DNA of 56,124 bases. It comes from Nocardia elegans NBRC 108235. Its GTDB lineage: Bacteria; Actinomycetota; Actinomycetes; Mycobacteriales; Mycobacteriaceae. Position 1 is the stretch's first letter. Every line of letters begins with the position of its first letter. The stretch lies in NCBI RefSeq assembly GCF_001612845.1, contig NZ_BDBF01000053.1, forward strand, positions 1-56,124, written 5' to 3'. A program made the translations under genes and the position numbers. Positions 17,177 to 26,105 of the stretch are shown one piece after another. Under the pieces are notes generated by a model that saw only the letters and a list, made by a program, of their open reading frames with translations, had not been told where the DNA came from and searched no databases.

Positions 17177-17198
17177 TTTTATCGTACCGGGAGGTCAC

Positions 17199-17945
17199 AT
17201 GACGGAACCGCACGCCGGCGGCGGCATCCAGGGCAAGATTGTCGCGATCACGGGAGCGAGCAGTGGGATCGGTGCGGCGATCGCCGAGTACTTGGCCGAA
17301 CGGGGCGCGGCCGTCGTGCTCGGTGCGCGACGCCAGGACCGCCTCGCCGAAGTGGTCGCGCGCATCCAGGCGAGAGGCGGAATGGCATTCGGCCTCGGTG
17401 TGGATGTGCGTCGCAGGGAGGATCTCGCGCGGCTCGTCGCGGAGGCGCAACAGCGGTACGGGAGCCTCGACGTACTCGTCTCGAATGCCGGCAGCATGGC
17501 GATCTCCAAATTCGACGAGCTGCGACAGGACGACTGGGACGACATGGTCGCCACGAATCTGACCGGAGTGCTCAATGGGATCGGTGCGGCCCTGCCCGTG
17601 TTCCGTGCGCAGGGGGCGGGGCATTTCGTGCACATGGCGTCGACCTCGGCGCATCGGATCGTTCCCACGCAGGGCGTATACGCGGCGACGAAGACCGCGG
17701 TCCGCGTGCTGTCGGAGGCGTTGCGGCAGGAGGCCGGTCCCGGCCTGCGCGTCACAGTCGTGTCGCCGGGCATGACGAATACCGAAGGAGTGCGTTCGGG
17801 TTCGATCGACGACGAGTACGCCGCCCGGATTCAGGCAATCGCGCAGCCACCAGCCGCGATCGCGCGTGCGGTGGCGTTCGCGATCGAACAGCCCGCCGAT
17901 GTGGATGTGGGGGAAGTGATCGTCCGCCCGACCGCGCAGAGCTAG
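17199..17945 (+). CDS. SDR family oxidoreductase
   Basis: This 248-residue short-chain dehydrogenase/reductase has the cofactor motif TGASSGIGAAIAEYL (near residue 15), the NAG motif in SNAGSM, and the catalytic Ser with YxxxK (YAATKTAV). The basic LGARRQDRL after beta-2 suggests NADP(H). The substrate cannot be deduced; the sequence is close to serine/clavulanic-type NADP-dependent SDRs. GGGAGG precedes the ATG. Expression is probably controlled by the divergent TetR protein, whose operators lie directly upstream. Confidence 0.9.
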   Translation: MTEPHAGGGIQGKIVAITGASSGIGAAIAEYLAERGAAVVLGARRQDRLAEVVARIQARGGMAFGLGVDVRRREDLARLVAEAQQRYGSLDVLVSNAGSMAISKFDELRQDDWDDMVATNLTGVLNGIGAALPVFRAQGAGHFVHMASTSAHRIVPTQGVYAATKTAVRVLSEALRQEAGPGLRVTVVSPGMTNTEGVRSGSIDDEYAARIQAIAQPPAAIARAVAFAIEQPADVDVGEVIVRPTAQS

Positions 17946-17953
17946 CTACGCGA

Positions 17954-18790
17954 TCACAGCGGCCCCCAAGCGAACTCGGTCCCCTCGCGAAACGCTCCGA
18001 ACGATTCCGCGAGTTCTCCGGTGGCGCTGCACATCACCTGAGTCCGGTTCTCGATGTCGAGGGCGTGGCGCAGACTCGGCGCATCCACCGTCTGCCACAT
18101 CGTCTCCTTGGTCATCCACACCGCGAGCGGGGAATGGGCGGCGATCTCCTCCGCCTTGGCGATCGCCCGGCCCAGTAGTTCGTCCTCGTCGACGACCTCG
18201 AGTACCAGCCCGATCCGCTCGGCCTCCTCGGCGTCGAAAACCCTTCCGGTGAGCAGCAATTCGGCCGACCGGGACGCGCCCACCAATCGCGGCAGGTGAT
18301 AGCTGGTGCCCATATCGCAGGCCGAGATCCCGTGCCGGATGAACACCGCGCCGAAGCGGGCACTGTGACTCGCGTACCGGATATCGCAGGCCAGCGCGAG
18401 CGCGAACCCGCCGCCGACCGCGGCGCCGTTCACTGCCGCGATCACCGGCTGCCGCAGCCGATGGATCTTCTCGAACGCCGAGGCCATCAACTCCTGGCTG
18501 GCGTAGATCTGCGCGACCGGCGACTGCGCCGCACCCAGCAGCGCCGCGGTCGGACTCGCATCGGTGGCCGTGAAATCCTCCGGCTTCGACTTCAGATCCG
18601 CTCCGGAGGAGAACCCGGCTCCCGCGCCGGCGATCACCAGCGCCCGCACCTCCGGTTTCCCGTTCACCTCGTCGAGCACCCGATGCAGCTCGGCGACGGT
18701 CTGGTTGTCCAGCGCATTGCGCCGGTGTGGCCGGTCGATGGTCAACACCACGACACCCGAGGACCGGTATTCGATATTCAGCGCGGACAT
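17954..18790 (-). CDS. Enoyl-CoA hydratase/isomerase family protein
   Basis: This 278-residue crotonase-fold protein acts on acyl-CoA thioesters. The oxyanion-hole region is seen in GAGAGFSSGADLKS, and the second active-site loop in AVNGAAVGGGFALALACDIRYAS. The position usually held by the second catalytic glutamate reads IRHGISACDMG and so lacks the usual acidic residue, which leaves open whether it hydrates enoyl-CoA or catalyses another crotonase reaction. The start is ATG at 18790 with AAGGAG upstream. It lies 17 bases downstream of the SDR gene on the same strand and is probably co-transcribed with it, suggesting a small fatty-acid or steroid-type catabolic unit. Confidence 0.88.
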   Translation of the reverse strand: MSALNIEYRSSGVVVLTIDRPHRRNALDNQTVAELHRVLDEVNGKPEVRALVIAGAGAGFSSGADLKSKPEDFTATDASPTAALLGAAQSPVAQIYASQELMASAFEKIHRLRQPVIAAVNGAAVGGGFALALACDIRYASHSARFGAVFIRHGISACDMGTSYHLPRLVGASRSAELLLTGRVFDAEEAERIGLVLEVVDEDELLGRAIAKAEEIAAHSPLAVWMTKETMWQTVDAPSLRHALDIENRTQVMCSATGELAESFGAFREGTEFAWGPL

Positions 18791-18807
18791 GCCTGTCTCC
18801 TTCGCGT

Positions 18808-19578
18808 TCAGCGCGGAACGGTGCCACCGTCGATGACGAACGTCTGTCCCGTGATGAAACTGCCCGCGTCCGAACACAACAGCAGCGCGGGCCCGACCAG
18901 CTCGTCCGGCTCACCGAGCCGCCGCAGCAACGGTGCCGCGGCCATCGCGTCCACCACTTCCTGCGGATTGTTGCGGACCATATCGGTATCCACCGCACCC
19001 GGCGCGATCGCGTTCACCCGAATCTCGTCGGCGGCGAATTCGGCGGCCATCGAGCGAGTGAACGACAGCAACGCCGCCTTTCCCGCCGAGTACATCGCCA
19101 GCCCGCCGGAGAACCCGAACGCCCCGATCGACGCGAAGTTCAATACCGCCGCATGCTCGCTCTCCCGCAGATACGGCAGCGCGGCCTGCACCAGGAACAA
19201 CGGTCCCTGCACATTCACCGCGAACGACTTGTCCACCGCCGCTTTCTGCATCACCGCCAACGGCTGAGCCAGCGCATTCGCGGCATTGTTGATCACGATG
19301 TCGACCCCGCCGAACCTCTCCACCGTCTGCGCGACCAACGCCCGCACCTCCTCGATCTCCCCCAGATGAGTCGGCACCCCGATAGCCTCGGCCCCCAACT
19401 CCCGCAGCCGCTCCACCGCCTTCTCACAAGCCTCCGGCTTCCGACTGGCGACAACGACATTCGCCCCCGCACAAGCCAACCCCTCGGCCAGCGCGAGCCC
19501 GATACCCCGAGTGCCGCCGGTGACGATCGCGGTCCGCCCGCTGAGGTCGAAAAGTTTCTGGAATGAGCTGCGGTCCAC
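18808..19578 (-). CDS. SDR family oxidoreductase
   Basis: This 256-residue classical SDR has TGGTRGIGLALAEGLACAG (near residue 20), the NNAAN motif, and the catalytic Ser/Tyr/Lys in NFASIG and YSAGKAALL. It ends with the usual ITGQTFVIDGGTVPR. It resembles 3-oxoacyl-ACP/3-hydroxyacyl-CoA dehydrogenase types, which would fit the downstream crotonase gene. The start is GTG at 19578 with AGAGAGG upstream. The precise substrate is unknown. Confidence 0.9.
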   Translation of the reverse strand: MDRSSFQKLFDLSGRTAIVTGGTRGIGLALAEGLACAGANVVVASRKPEACEKAVERLRELGAEAIGVPTHLGEIEEVRALVAQTVERFGGVDIVINNAANALAQPLAVMQKAAVDKSFAVNVQGPLFLVQAALPYLRESEHAAVLNFASIGAFGFSGGLAMYSAGKAALLSFTRSMAAEFAADEIRVNAIAPGAVDTDMVRNNPQEVVDAMAAAPLLRRLGEPDELVGPALLLCSDAGSFITGQTFVIDGGTVPR

Positions 19579-19840
19579 GGGATGAGCCTCTCTGCTTGGT
19601 GTCGCTCTGCCGAGCAGAACTGACGACGGTCGCAGTCAGTTCTATCAGGCGAGTCGCGCGGCGTGTTCCGAACGGCGGGGCTCGCCGCGCAGGTCCACGT
19701 CCTGTCGCCCGTCCGAGGTTCCGTGCACCGTCGGCACACCGACGTCGGGCGACTCGCTCCCGCGGAGTTGTCGGTGGGCCCCGCAATACTGATCGTGGGG
19801 AGAGGCGGGAGGACTCGACATTAACTTCGTTATTACGCTC

Positions 19841-21508
19841 GTGGCCTCGGCGATAGCGTCGGGAAGCGCTGAAGATGTTGTGGCACAACAGGTTACGGAC
19901 GCTTACGGCGAGTTGAAGCGACTGATCAGCGATAGATATCCGGACGTGGACGTTTCGGCGCTGGAGCGGAAGCCACATTCCGAAGCCAAGAAGGCGTCGC
20001 TGGCCGAGGATCTCTACGATGCCGGTGCGGCGGATGATCGTGCGTTGGAGGCAGCGGCCCAGTGCGTTCTGCGCGGAGTGGACGCGGCGGTCCTGGGGCT
20101 TCCGGACGCAGCGCCTGCCGGAGCGGAGGAGTCGACAAGATCCGCCGCCCTGTTCGGCGGGGCCGTCGCGGCTGAAGACACGGGGCGTATGCAGGAGGCT
20201 GAAGCCCTGTACCGACGCGCCGCCGACAATGAGCATCCCGGCGCGATGAACAACCTTGGGCTGCTTCTGGAAGATACGGGTCGGTCGCCCGAAGCCGAGG
20301 GGTGGTTTCGCCGCGCCGCAGACCTCGGGAACGCCAATGCCATGTCGAACCTGGCGGTGAGGTTGCGTGATGCCGGGCAGGTGGCGGAAGCCGAAAGATG
20401 GTTTCGCCGCGCCGCAGACCTCGGCCACGTGACGGCGATGAACAACCTTGCCCTACTCTTCGAGGCGACGGAACGTCCCGAATGTGCCGACGAGTGGTTC
20501 CGCAAGGCAGCCGACGCCGGGCACACCGGCGCGATGACCACGCTGGGCGTTCTGCTGGAGAAGCAAGGACAGATCGAGGAAGGCGAGGCCTGGTACCGCC
20601 GAGCCGCCGACACCGGCGAGCCCAACGCGATGTTCAACCTCGGGTTGCTTCTCGAAGACGCCGGCAAGGCCGAGCCCGCCGAGCTGTGGATCCGCCGCGC
20701 TGCCGACGCCGGCCATGTCACTGCCATGTTCAACCTGGGCGTGCTCGCGGACGACTCGGGCCGGACACAAGAGGCAGAAACCTGGTGGCGCAAGGCCGCC
20801 GACGCCGGTCACCCAAAGGCGATGTTCAACCTGGCGATCACGTTGGAGGAGACGGGCAGGCCGGAGGACGCCGAAACCTGGTATCGGCGGGCCGGCGAAG
20901 CCGGACATCCGGCCTCAGTGCTTAACCTGGCCTGCACATTGCGGCAGACGGGTAGGCAACGCGAGGCCGAGACCTGGTATCGAAAGGCCGCCGATGCCGG
21001 GAACGTGGCAGCGATGTTCGACTTGGGCTTGTTACTCGAAGCCTTCGGCGAAGTGGGGGAGGCCGAGTCGTGGTACCGCAAAGCCGCCGAGGCGGGCGAA
21101 GCCGTTGCGATGACCAACCTGGGCGCACTGCTGATGGAATCGGGCCGGTCCGAGGAGGGCGAGTGGTGGTACCGCAAAGCCGCCGAGGCGGGACGTCCCG
21201 TCGCCATGTGCAACCTGGCGGTCGCGATGGAGCGGACCGGCCGAATGACGGAAGCCGAAACGTGGCACCGCCGCGCCGCCGAGACCGGTCATCCCAGAGC
21301 GATGTTTCTCCTCGGCGGCATCCTCGAGCATCGAGGACGAACCGACGAGGCCGAAACATGGTGGCGCAGAGCGGCCGACGCCGGCCACCCCGGCGCGATG
21401 TCCGGCCTGGCCTACCTACTCGCGATGGCAGGCCGTGTCGACGCCGCCGAAACCTGGAGGCGCAGAGCCGCCGCCGCGGGCGAGCCCGGCGCTACTCCCA
21501 TGCGGTGA
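19841..21508 (+). CDS. Sel1/TPR-like repeat protein
   Basis: This 555-residue protein is built from about 14 nearly regular 36-residue Sel1-type repeats (W[FYW]RRAAD-GH--AM-NL), from about residue 110 to the end. A conserved-looking N-terminal helical domain precedes them (VTDAYGELKRLISDRYPDVD and SALERKPHSEAKKASLAEDL). Such proteins are usually scaffolds. The conventional start is GTG at 19841 but it has no ribosome-binding site. A perfect GGGAGGA (19807-19813) instead points to an in-frame ATT at 19820, which would add the hydrophobic NFVITL segment. The gene stands alone between an SDR gene and a secreted hydrolase. Confidence 0.85.
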   Translation: MASAIASGSAEDVVAQQVTDAYGELKRLISDRYPDVDVSALERKPHSEAKKASLAEDLYDAGAADDRALEAAAQCVLRGVDAAVLGLPDAAPAGAEESTRSAALFGGAVAAEDTGRMQEAEALYRRAADNEHPGAMNNLGLLLEDTGRSPEAEGWFRRAADLGNANAMSNLAVRLRDAGQVAEAERWFRRAADLGHVTAMNNLALLFEATERPECADEWFRKAADAGHTGAMTTLGVLLEKQGQIEEGEAWYRRAADTGEPNAMFNLGLLLEDAGKAEPAELWIRRAADAGHVTAMFNLGVLADDSGRTQEAETWWRKAADAGHPKAMFNLAITLEETGRPEDAETWYRRAGEAGHPASVLNLACTLRQTGRQREAETWYRKAADAGNVAAMFDLGLLLEAFGEVGEAESWYRKAAEAGEAVAMTNLGALLMESGRSEEGEWWYRKAAEAGRPVAMCNLAVAMERTGRMTEAETWHRRAAETGHPRAMFLLGGILEHRGRTDEAETWWRRAADAGHPGAMSGLAYLLAMAGRVDAAETWRRRAAAAGEPGATPMR

Positions 21509-21615
21509 CGAGCCCCGTTCCGCTCGGCATCCCCTGACCAGAACAGCAGTCCGGAGCGGCCGCCGCCTGGTCTACGGTGGATACCGGCCATTCCACTCGT
21601 CACCCGGGAGGTGTC

Positions 21616-22419
21616 TTGCGCTCCACCCGCATGCTGCCGGTCCTGCTCGTCCTGGTCGCCGCGGCACTCCTGTTGCCCACGCGTGCGAGCGCCGACGCCG
21701 CCATCGACGACACCCCCTCCCACCGCATCGACGAACTCGTCGCATTGCGCGCCGGTGCGACCGGAGCGAGCAAAGGCGAACTACTCGACCTGCTGTCCCG
21801 ACAATTCCTGGGCACCCCCTACGCCGCGAACACCCTCATCGGCTCCGCAACCCAGCCCGAACAACTCGTCGCCGACTTCCGCCAAGTGGACTGCTTCACC
21901 TTCCTCGACTACGTCGAAGCCCTGAGCCGAACCACCGACCGAAACCGCTTCGAAGCCAACCTGATCGACACCCGCTACGCCGCCGCCCAAGTCGACTACA
22001 CCCACCGCAAACACTTCTTCACCGACTGGGCGCAAGTCGTCGATGTCGCCGCCACCGACATCACCGGGAATCTGTCGCCCGCCACAGTCACGGTCCCCAA
22101 ACACCTCAACGCAAAGGGCGACGGGGCTGTCTACCTGCCGGGCATCCCAGTAGTCGACCGCGACATCACCTACATCCCCAGCGCAGCGGTGGACGAGAGT
22201 GTCGTCAGCGGGCTCCGAACCGGCGACTACATCGGCGCCTACGCCGACCAACCCGGCCTCGACGTCACCCACGTCGGAATCCTCATCAACACCCCGAGCG
22301 GCCCGGTCTTCCGAAACGCGTCGTCACTCGCGGCGAACAACGAGGTCGTGGATACACCGCTGGGCGAGTACCTGCAAACTGTTCCTGGCATAGTGGTGTT
22401 GCGCCCACGACCGGCGTAG
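21616..22419 (+). CDS. Secreted DUF1460 (NlpC/P60-like) protein
   Basis: This 267-residue protein has a signal peptide (about residues 1-27, RSTRMLPVLLVLVAAALLLP with ASADA before the cut). It then shows DUF1460 features: FLGTPYAANTLIG, the catalytic cysteine in VDCFTFLDYVEAL and the histidine in DVTHVGILI. DUF1460 proteins are amidase-like members of the NlpC/P60 superfamily and probably cut cell-wall peptides. The start is TTG at 21616 with GGGAGG just upstream; an ATG 13 codons earlier would spoil the signal peptide. It stands alone, convergent with the next gene. Confidence 0.82.
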   Translation: MRSTRMLPVLLVLVAAALLLPTRASADAAIDDTPSHRIDELVALRAGATGASKGELLDLLSRQFLGTPYAANTLIGSATQPEQLVADFRQVDCFTFLDYVEALSRTTDRNRFEANLIDTRYAAAQVDYTHRKHFFTDWAQVVDVAATDITGNLSPATVTVPKHLNAKGDGAVYLPGIPVVDRDITYIPSAAVDESVVSGLRTGDYIGAYADQPGLDVTHVGILINTPSGPVFRNASSLAANNEVVDTPLGEYLQTVPGIVVLRPRPA

Positions 22420-22445
22420 ACCGGCAACGGATCCGTTGGGCGCAG

Positions 22446-22904
22446 TCAGTCCCACCAGTTGAAGATGGCTTCTCCGAGGGTATGCGGGCTCCAATACCGG
22501 ACTTGTTCGAGTTCGGCTGGTCCCAGCTCCGAGAGATCGAAATCCGCCAGCGGCCGGCCCAATTCATGTCGTGACAACACCTGGAACCGGGAGAGGGACT
22601 TGAACGCGCCGGCAAGGCCCGGATCGTCGGCGAAGGTCAGCGTCAGCTCATACAAAGGCATCGGCTCGGCGATCGCGACCAGCGGCGCATACATGTTGCA
22701 CACTACGGTTCGTTCAGTGCCCGAGTAGGCGATGGTGCACCGAAAGAAGTTGCCGGACAGGCTAGTGGAAGGCGGTGGAGAGACAACCCCTCCGGCTATT
22801 CGTGCCACCGCGTAGCAAGCATTGCGGAACTCGCTCTCGTCCAACCGATCCAACGGTAGTTCTCCGACCTGCCGGAAGCCAGTTATTCCACGAGGTAGGC
22901 GCAT
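22446..22904 (-). CDS. Conserved hypothetical protein beside HNH nuclease
   Basis: This 152-residue protein has no signal peptide or membrane segment and no family I recognise with confidence. It ends in YWSPHTLGEAIFNWWD, a tail style I associate with small immunity-like proteins, but this is only an impression. It lies 20 bases downstream of the HNH nuclease gene on the same strand, with GGAAGA as a weak ribosome-binding site, and may be co-transcribed with it. An immunity or accessory role to the nuclease is possible. Confidence 0.65.
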   Translation of the reverse strand: MRLPRGITGFRQVGELPLDRLDESEFRNACYAVARIAGGVVSPPPSTSLSGNFFRCTIAYSGTERTVVCNMYAPLVAIAEPMPLYELTLTFADDPGLAGAFKSLSRFQVLSRHELGRPLADFDLSELGPAELEQVRYWSPHTLGEAIFNWWD

Positions 22905-22924
22905 CAGGACAGTCTTCCGCGGTG

Positions 22925-23815
22925 CTATGCCGCCCGGAATGCCGCAAAGCGCTCGGCGAGGCGCTCTTTCGAGGGTCTTTCGTCTCGGTGGGCCGGAACT
23001 ATCAACTGCCGTCGGTGCATCTCCTGCAGCCCGTGCTTCAACATGGGCCCATCAGTTTCGTTCAGCAAGTCACTGTTGATGTGCACCAGGTAATCAGGCG
23101 ATATACCGAGGTAGTTGACGTCATACGCTGCATGGTGAATCTTGCATAGAGTGAGTCCATTATCCACGGTGGCCGTCCCGTTAGGGTGGCCATCAGCAGT
23201 GATGTGGGCGGCGTCGAGCAGCTTGATCCTCTTGAGGCTGCACACAGCACATTGGTTTTTGTATGCCGTCAGTACGCGGCTGCGAAACTCAGGTTGATGA
23301 AGCCGCTGCTTGGTTACTCTGTCTACATAACGGCGCTCGTCCGGCTTCAGGTCGAAGGGGTCATCGAATCGGCGAATTTCTTCGTCGATTGCGATTAGGA
23401 ACCTTCTATTCGGCCTGTCGTCAGCAATGACGTACACAGGGAATACGGGCATGTACACGCTCGGACGGATCTTGCGGAAGAAAATGAGCGGTAAGCCGAG
23501 ATCGAGCGCTCGGCGTAGCTTCGTGTTGTCGCCCTCCACTGCGTCTTGTTGGTAGTCGTACGAGAGCAGAGAGTCGCTGATCTCCTGGTCGGCATATCGG
23601 CGGCCGGTAGGATCGGACACGATGGCAAGCGTCGCCAGGAGGTCCCTGGGATTCCAAATACCCTTTGCAACGTCGATTAGCCGCCGATGGTGGTCGCCAA
23701 CCCAGAAGGAGTTCAACTCTTGCCGGGTGAAGGCCCGATCCCCCTTAGCCTCGATGGCTTTGTTGAGGTGATCGAACACCATCTGGCGAAGTTGCCTCTC
23801 GACGTCGCTTGTCAT
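22925..23815 (-). CDS. HNH endonuclease, restriction-like
   Basis: This 296-residue protein has a C-terminal HNH_2-type nuclease domain: a Cys pair at 189/192 (CAVC), His204 in DAAHI, Asn219 in TVDNGLTL and His227/228 in CKIHH. The N-terminal 170 residues form another domain (NSFWVGDHHRRLIDVAKGIW and IFFRKIRPSVYMPVFPVYV), probably for DNA recognition. This layout resembles modification-dependent (type IV-like) restriction enzymes, but specificity cannot be read. Base composition is lower in G+C than nearby genes (a counted 60-base sample at 23341-23400 has 32 G/C), which suggests horizontal transfer. Confidence 0.82.
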   Translation of the reverse strand: MTSDVERQLRQMVFDHLNKAIEAKGDRAFTRQELNSFWVGDHHRRLIDVAKGIWNPRDLLATLAIVSDPTGRRYADQEISDSLLSYDYQQDAVEGDNTKLRRALDLGLPLIFFRKIRPSVYMPVFPVYVIADDRPNRRFLIAIDEEIRRFDDPFDLKPDERRYVDRVTKQRLHQPEFRSRVLTAYKNQCAVCSLKRIKLLDAAHITADGHPNGTATVDNGLTLCKIHHAAYDVNYLGISPDYLVHINSDLLNETDGPMLKHGLQEMHRRQLIVPAHRDERPSKERLAERFAAFRAA

Positions 23816-23923
23816 GTGTGAAGTGTGCCATGTTCGGTTCGCCGGCGTTGGTCGTCGTTGGTCACGAGTCTGTGCCAGACCTGTTTGGGCACAGGGAATC
23901 TCGACGATTTGCGCTGTTGGACG

Positions 23924-24523
23924 TCACGAGACGACTCGTTGCTCGTTCCGTTCGTAGACGAGGACGTCGAACCGAGGTGCCGAAGGCCAGTCCGGCCGAA
24001 GGGCCCCAACCTTCTTCCAACCCCATCGTAGGTACGTCTCGTAAGCTCGGGTGTTGTCGGGGCGTACGAGCAAAGTTGCGCGGGCTTCGGCCCGATTGTG
24101 AAGAAGTTCATCGTGCAGCGAGCGGGCAATCCCCTTGCCCGTGAATTTCTTACGCACCATGAGCTCGCTCAACGCGAACGTCCGGCTCCCGGTTTCGTAG
24201 GTGAAGGCCTCTGCATCGCCCTCGTCCAGTTGCAGTCCCGACCACCACTTGCTGTTGCCTCCCAGAGGCCATCCCCACGCCTGGCCGACGGGCTCGTCGG
24301 CTGTACGCGCCATTACGAGTTCGAAGCCCGTTCGGCTCGGGTCGGTGTAGGTGTCGAAGCGGTGCATGAATGCTTCGGGCGCTTCGAATTCTTCGCCGGA
24401 TTCGATGGCGTCGATGTAGGAATCTCGGAAGATCAGCTCGACTTGATCTCGGACTGCTCGCGCTTCGGCGGCCGTGTAGTGCTGGAAAGTCAGGCCGTCG
24501 ATCGAAGGTGGGTCGACATTCAT
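23924..24523 (-). CDS. GNAT family acetyltransferase
   Basis: This 199-residue protein has a GNAT fold. The acetyl-CoA motif is seen in LSELMVRKKFTGKGIARSLHDELL (in pieces, residues about 118-141), followed by ATLLVRPDNTRAYETYLRWGWKK, the usual motif-B region. The substrate is unknown. Its ATG overlaps the stop codon of the upstream XRE-TPR regulator gene (ATGA), so the two are translationally coupled. It could modify the regulator's ligand or a small molecule. Confidence 0.88.
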   Translation of the reverse strand: MNVDPPSIDGLTFQHYTAAEARAVRDQVELIFRDSYIDAIESGEEFEAPEAFMHRFDTYTDPSRTGFELVMARTADEPVGQAWGWPLGGNSKWWSGLQLDEGDAEAFTYETGSRTFALSELMVRKKFTGKGIARSLHDELLHNRAEARATLLVRPDNTRAYETYLRWGWKKVGALRPDWPSAPRFDVLVYERNEQRVVS

Positions 24524-25872
24524 GAGACGCCTATCGCTTGGCGGTGGAGGTTGTCGTAGCGCCTGGCGAATTCGTCATCGGGGATGCTGTCTGTGATCGC
24601 GCGGACCGGGGCCAGCAATCGTAGGGTGCGTGTGGAGGATACGGTGCTCTCCAGTTCGGTCAGGACGTAAAGGCCTTGGGCCACGGCACTGTTGATGTCG
24701 CCCGTCCTGCCGAGTGCTGCGGCCAGACCCGCGCGGTAATTGGCGCGGTTGCGGATTCCGGTCTCCGCTGTGTCTTCGTCGGCGACCAGCAGGGCCAATG
24801 CCTTCTCGGGCTCGCCGAGGTCGCCCAGCCCGCGGGATTCTTGTGACCGAATCTCGCTCGCGTTCACGAATCGTAGCCATCGCGGGCATTCGGAAAGTGG
24901 TTCGTGGGCGATGGCGGCGTCCAGTTCGCGCCACGCGGTCGCAACTGCACGATCGAATGCCATCTTGTCGCGCAGGATTGCGTGGGCCAGTGCTTCGCGG
25001 ATCGCGATCAGGGCGTGAATTCGGCCGGGCGGTCGGCCACGGGTGAGTTGGCGTGCGCGCTCCAGATGGGCGAGTGCACGGTGCGGGCTGCCATCCCCGG
25101 TTCGGCTGAGTGCGATCGATTGATGTGCGGCGTTCAGGCATACGTGGACTGTCAGATCGTTGTCACCGGCCTGATTGGCCAGCGCGAACGCGTCGGCGTA
25201 ACACTGGCGGGCGAGTGGGTGGAGGTCGGCGTCATAGGCCATCCAACCGGTGATCGTTGCCAATTCGCCGGCGGCACTCATGAACAGGCATCCAGCCCGA
25301 TCGGAAAAGGCGCCGGTTTCGAGCAGCCGCTTGGCGATCGCGAGGTCTCGGAGGCCGGTCATCACAAGAGGGGTGCCGCCGACAGCCTGCTCGCGCCGAG
25401 CGAGTTCAGTCACGCGTTCGGCCAACCGGCGGGCGTCGCCTACCCCGACAGTGTGGGAAAAGCGTGGAGCGTCGGCGGCTGCTGTCAGGGCAGCGAGACC
25501 CATGAACACTCCGAATTCGCGCCGCTTCACCTCGTCCTCGATTCCGTAGGTGCTCAGCTCGTCATGCTCACCCAGGTTATCGGCTGTGCGGGTTGGAATC
25601 TCGTTGTCGCGAACCGGACGATGCGGGCGCTCGTCAGGTGCAACGGCGACGGTGAAGCGATCCCGTTGCTCATCGGTGAGCCGGGACAACTCCACATCCA
25701 GCGCTGCGGCCGAGTCGCCGCGCACCGGACGCTCATGGGTTGCCCTCTCCCACTTGCGAATGGTCGGCGGTTGAAACCCCAGCCGTTCCGCGAACTGTTC
25801 CTGCGTGAGTCGAAGTGCGACCGTGCGAAGAGCACGTACCTCCGCGCCGGTCCATGTGCTGACGATCATCAT
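24520..25872 (-). CDS. XRE-type HTH regulator with TPR-like domain
   Basis: This 450-residue protein has a helix-turn-helix of the Cro/XRE type (LTQEQFAERLGFQPPTIRKWER in pieces, residues 23-44). A long helical TPR-like C-terminus follows (residues about 130-440, for example QCYADAFALANQAGDNDLTV and HRALAHLERARQLTRG). This design is typical of actinobacterial peptide- or ligand-responsive regulators. The start at 25872 is in an ATGATGATC run. The last codons overlap the GNAT gene. It is divergent from the resolvase-like gene, with 233 bases between. Confidence 0.88.
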   Translation of the reverse strand: MMIVSTWTGAEVRALRTVALRLTQEQFAERLGFQPPTIRKWERATHERPVRGDSAAALDVELSRLTDEQRDRFTVAVAPDERPHRPVRDNEIPTRTADNLGEHDELSTYGIEDEVKRREFGVFMGLAALTAAADAPRFSHTVGVGDARRLAERVTELARREQAVGGTPLVMTGLRDLAIAKRLLETGAFSDRAGCLFMSAAGELATITGWMAYDADLHPLARQCYADAFALANQAGDNDLTVHVCLNAAHQSIALSRTGDGSPHRALAHLERARQLTRGRPPGRIHALIAIREALAHAILRDKMAFDRAVATAWRELDAAIAHEPLSECPRWLRFVNASEIRSQESRGLGDLGEPEKALALLVADEDTAETGIRNRANYRAGLAAALGRTGDINSAVAQGLYVLTELESTVSSTRTLRLLAPVRAITDSIPDDEFARRYDNLHRQAIGVS

Positions 25873-26105
25873 TGCCCCCGATCGACACCCTCAACGGCCA
25901 GTAGCGGAAGCGTATTACTTCGGTGCGGTTCCATGCCTTCGGTTTGTGGCGTTTCTCCGTGAAGCTCGAATCGGCCCCGCCGCCGGGTCGCTGTCCGGAT
26001 ATCTGTGACGCCATCCACAACCGGCGGTGATCCTCGGCGGCGGGCGCTTGCCAACGAAAACCGAAGGAGCCGAATGTATCTCATTGGGACCATGGGGAGG
26101 TCGGT
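25873..26105. other. Divergent intergenic region
   Basis: This spacer between the XRE regulator (-) and the resolvase-like gene (+) has no convincing gene. A GGGGAGG ribosome-binding site for the plus-strand gene lies at its right end. I see no clear palindrome or repeat. Confidence 0.4.

Noticed and set aside
15325..17202. 625-codon plus-strand frame over the thioesterase and tetR genes
   Set aside because: It crosses two supported genes and their operator region and is Arg-rich throughout.
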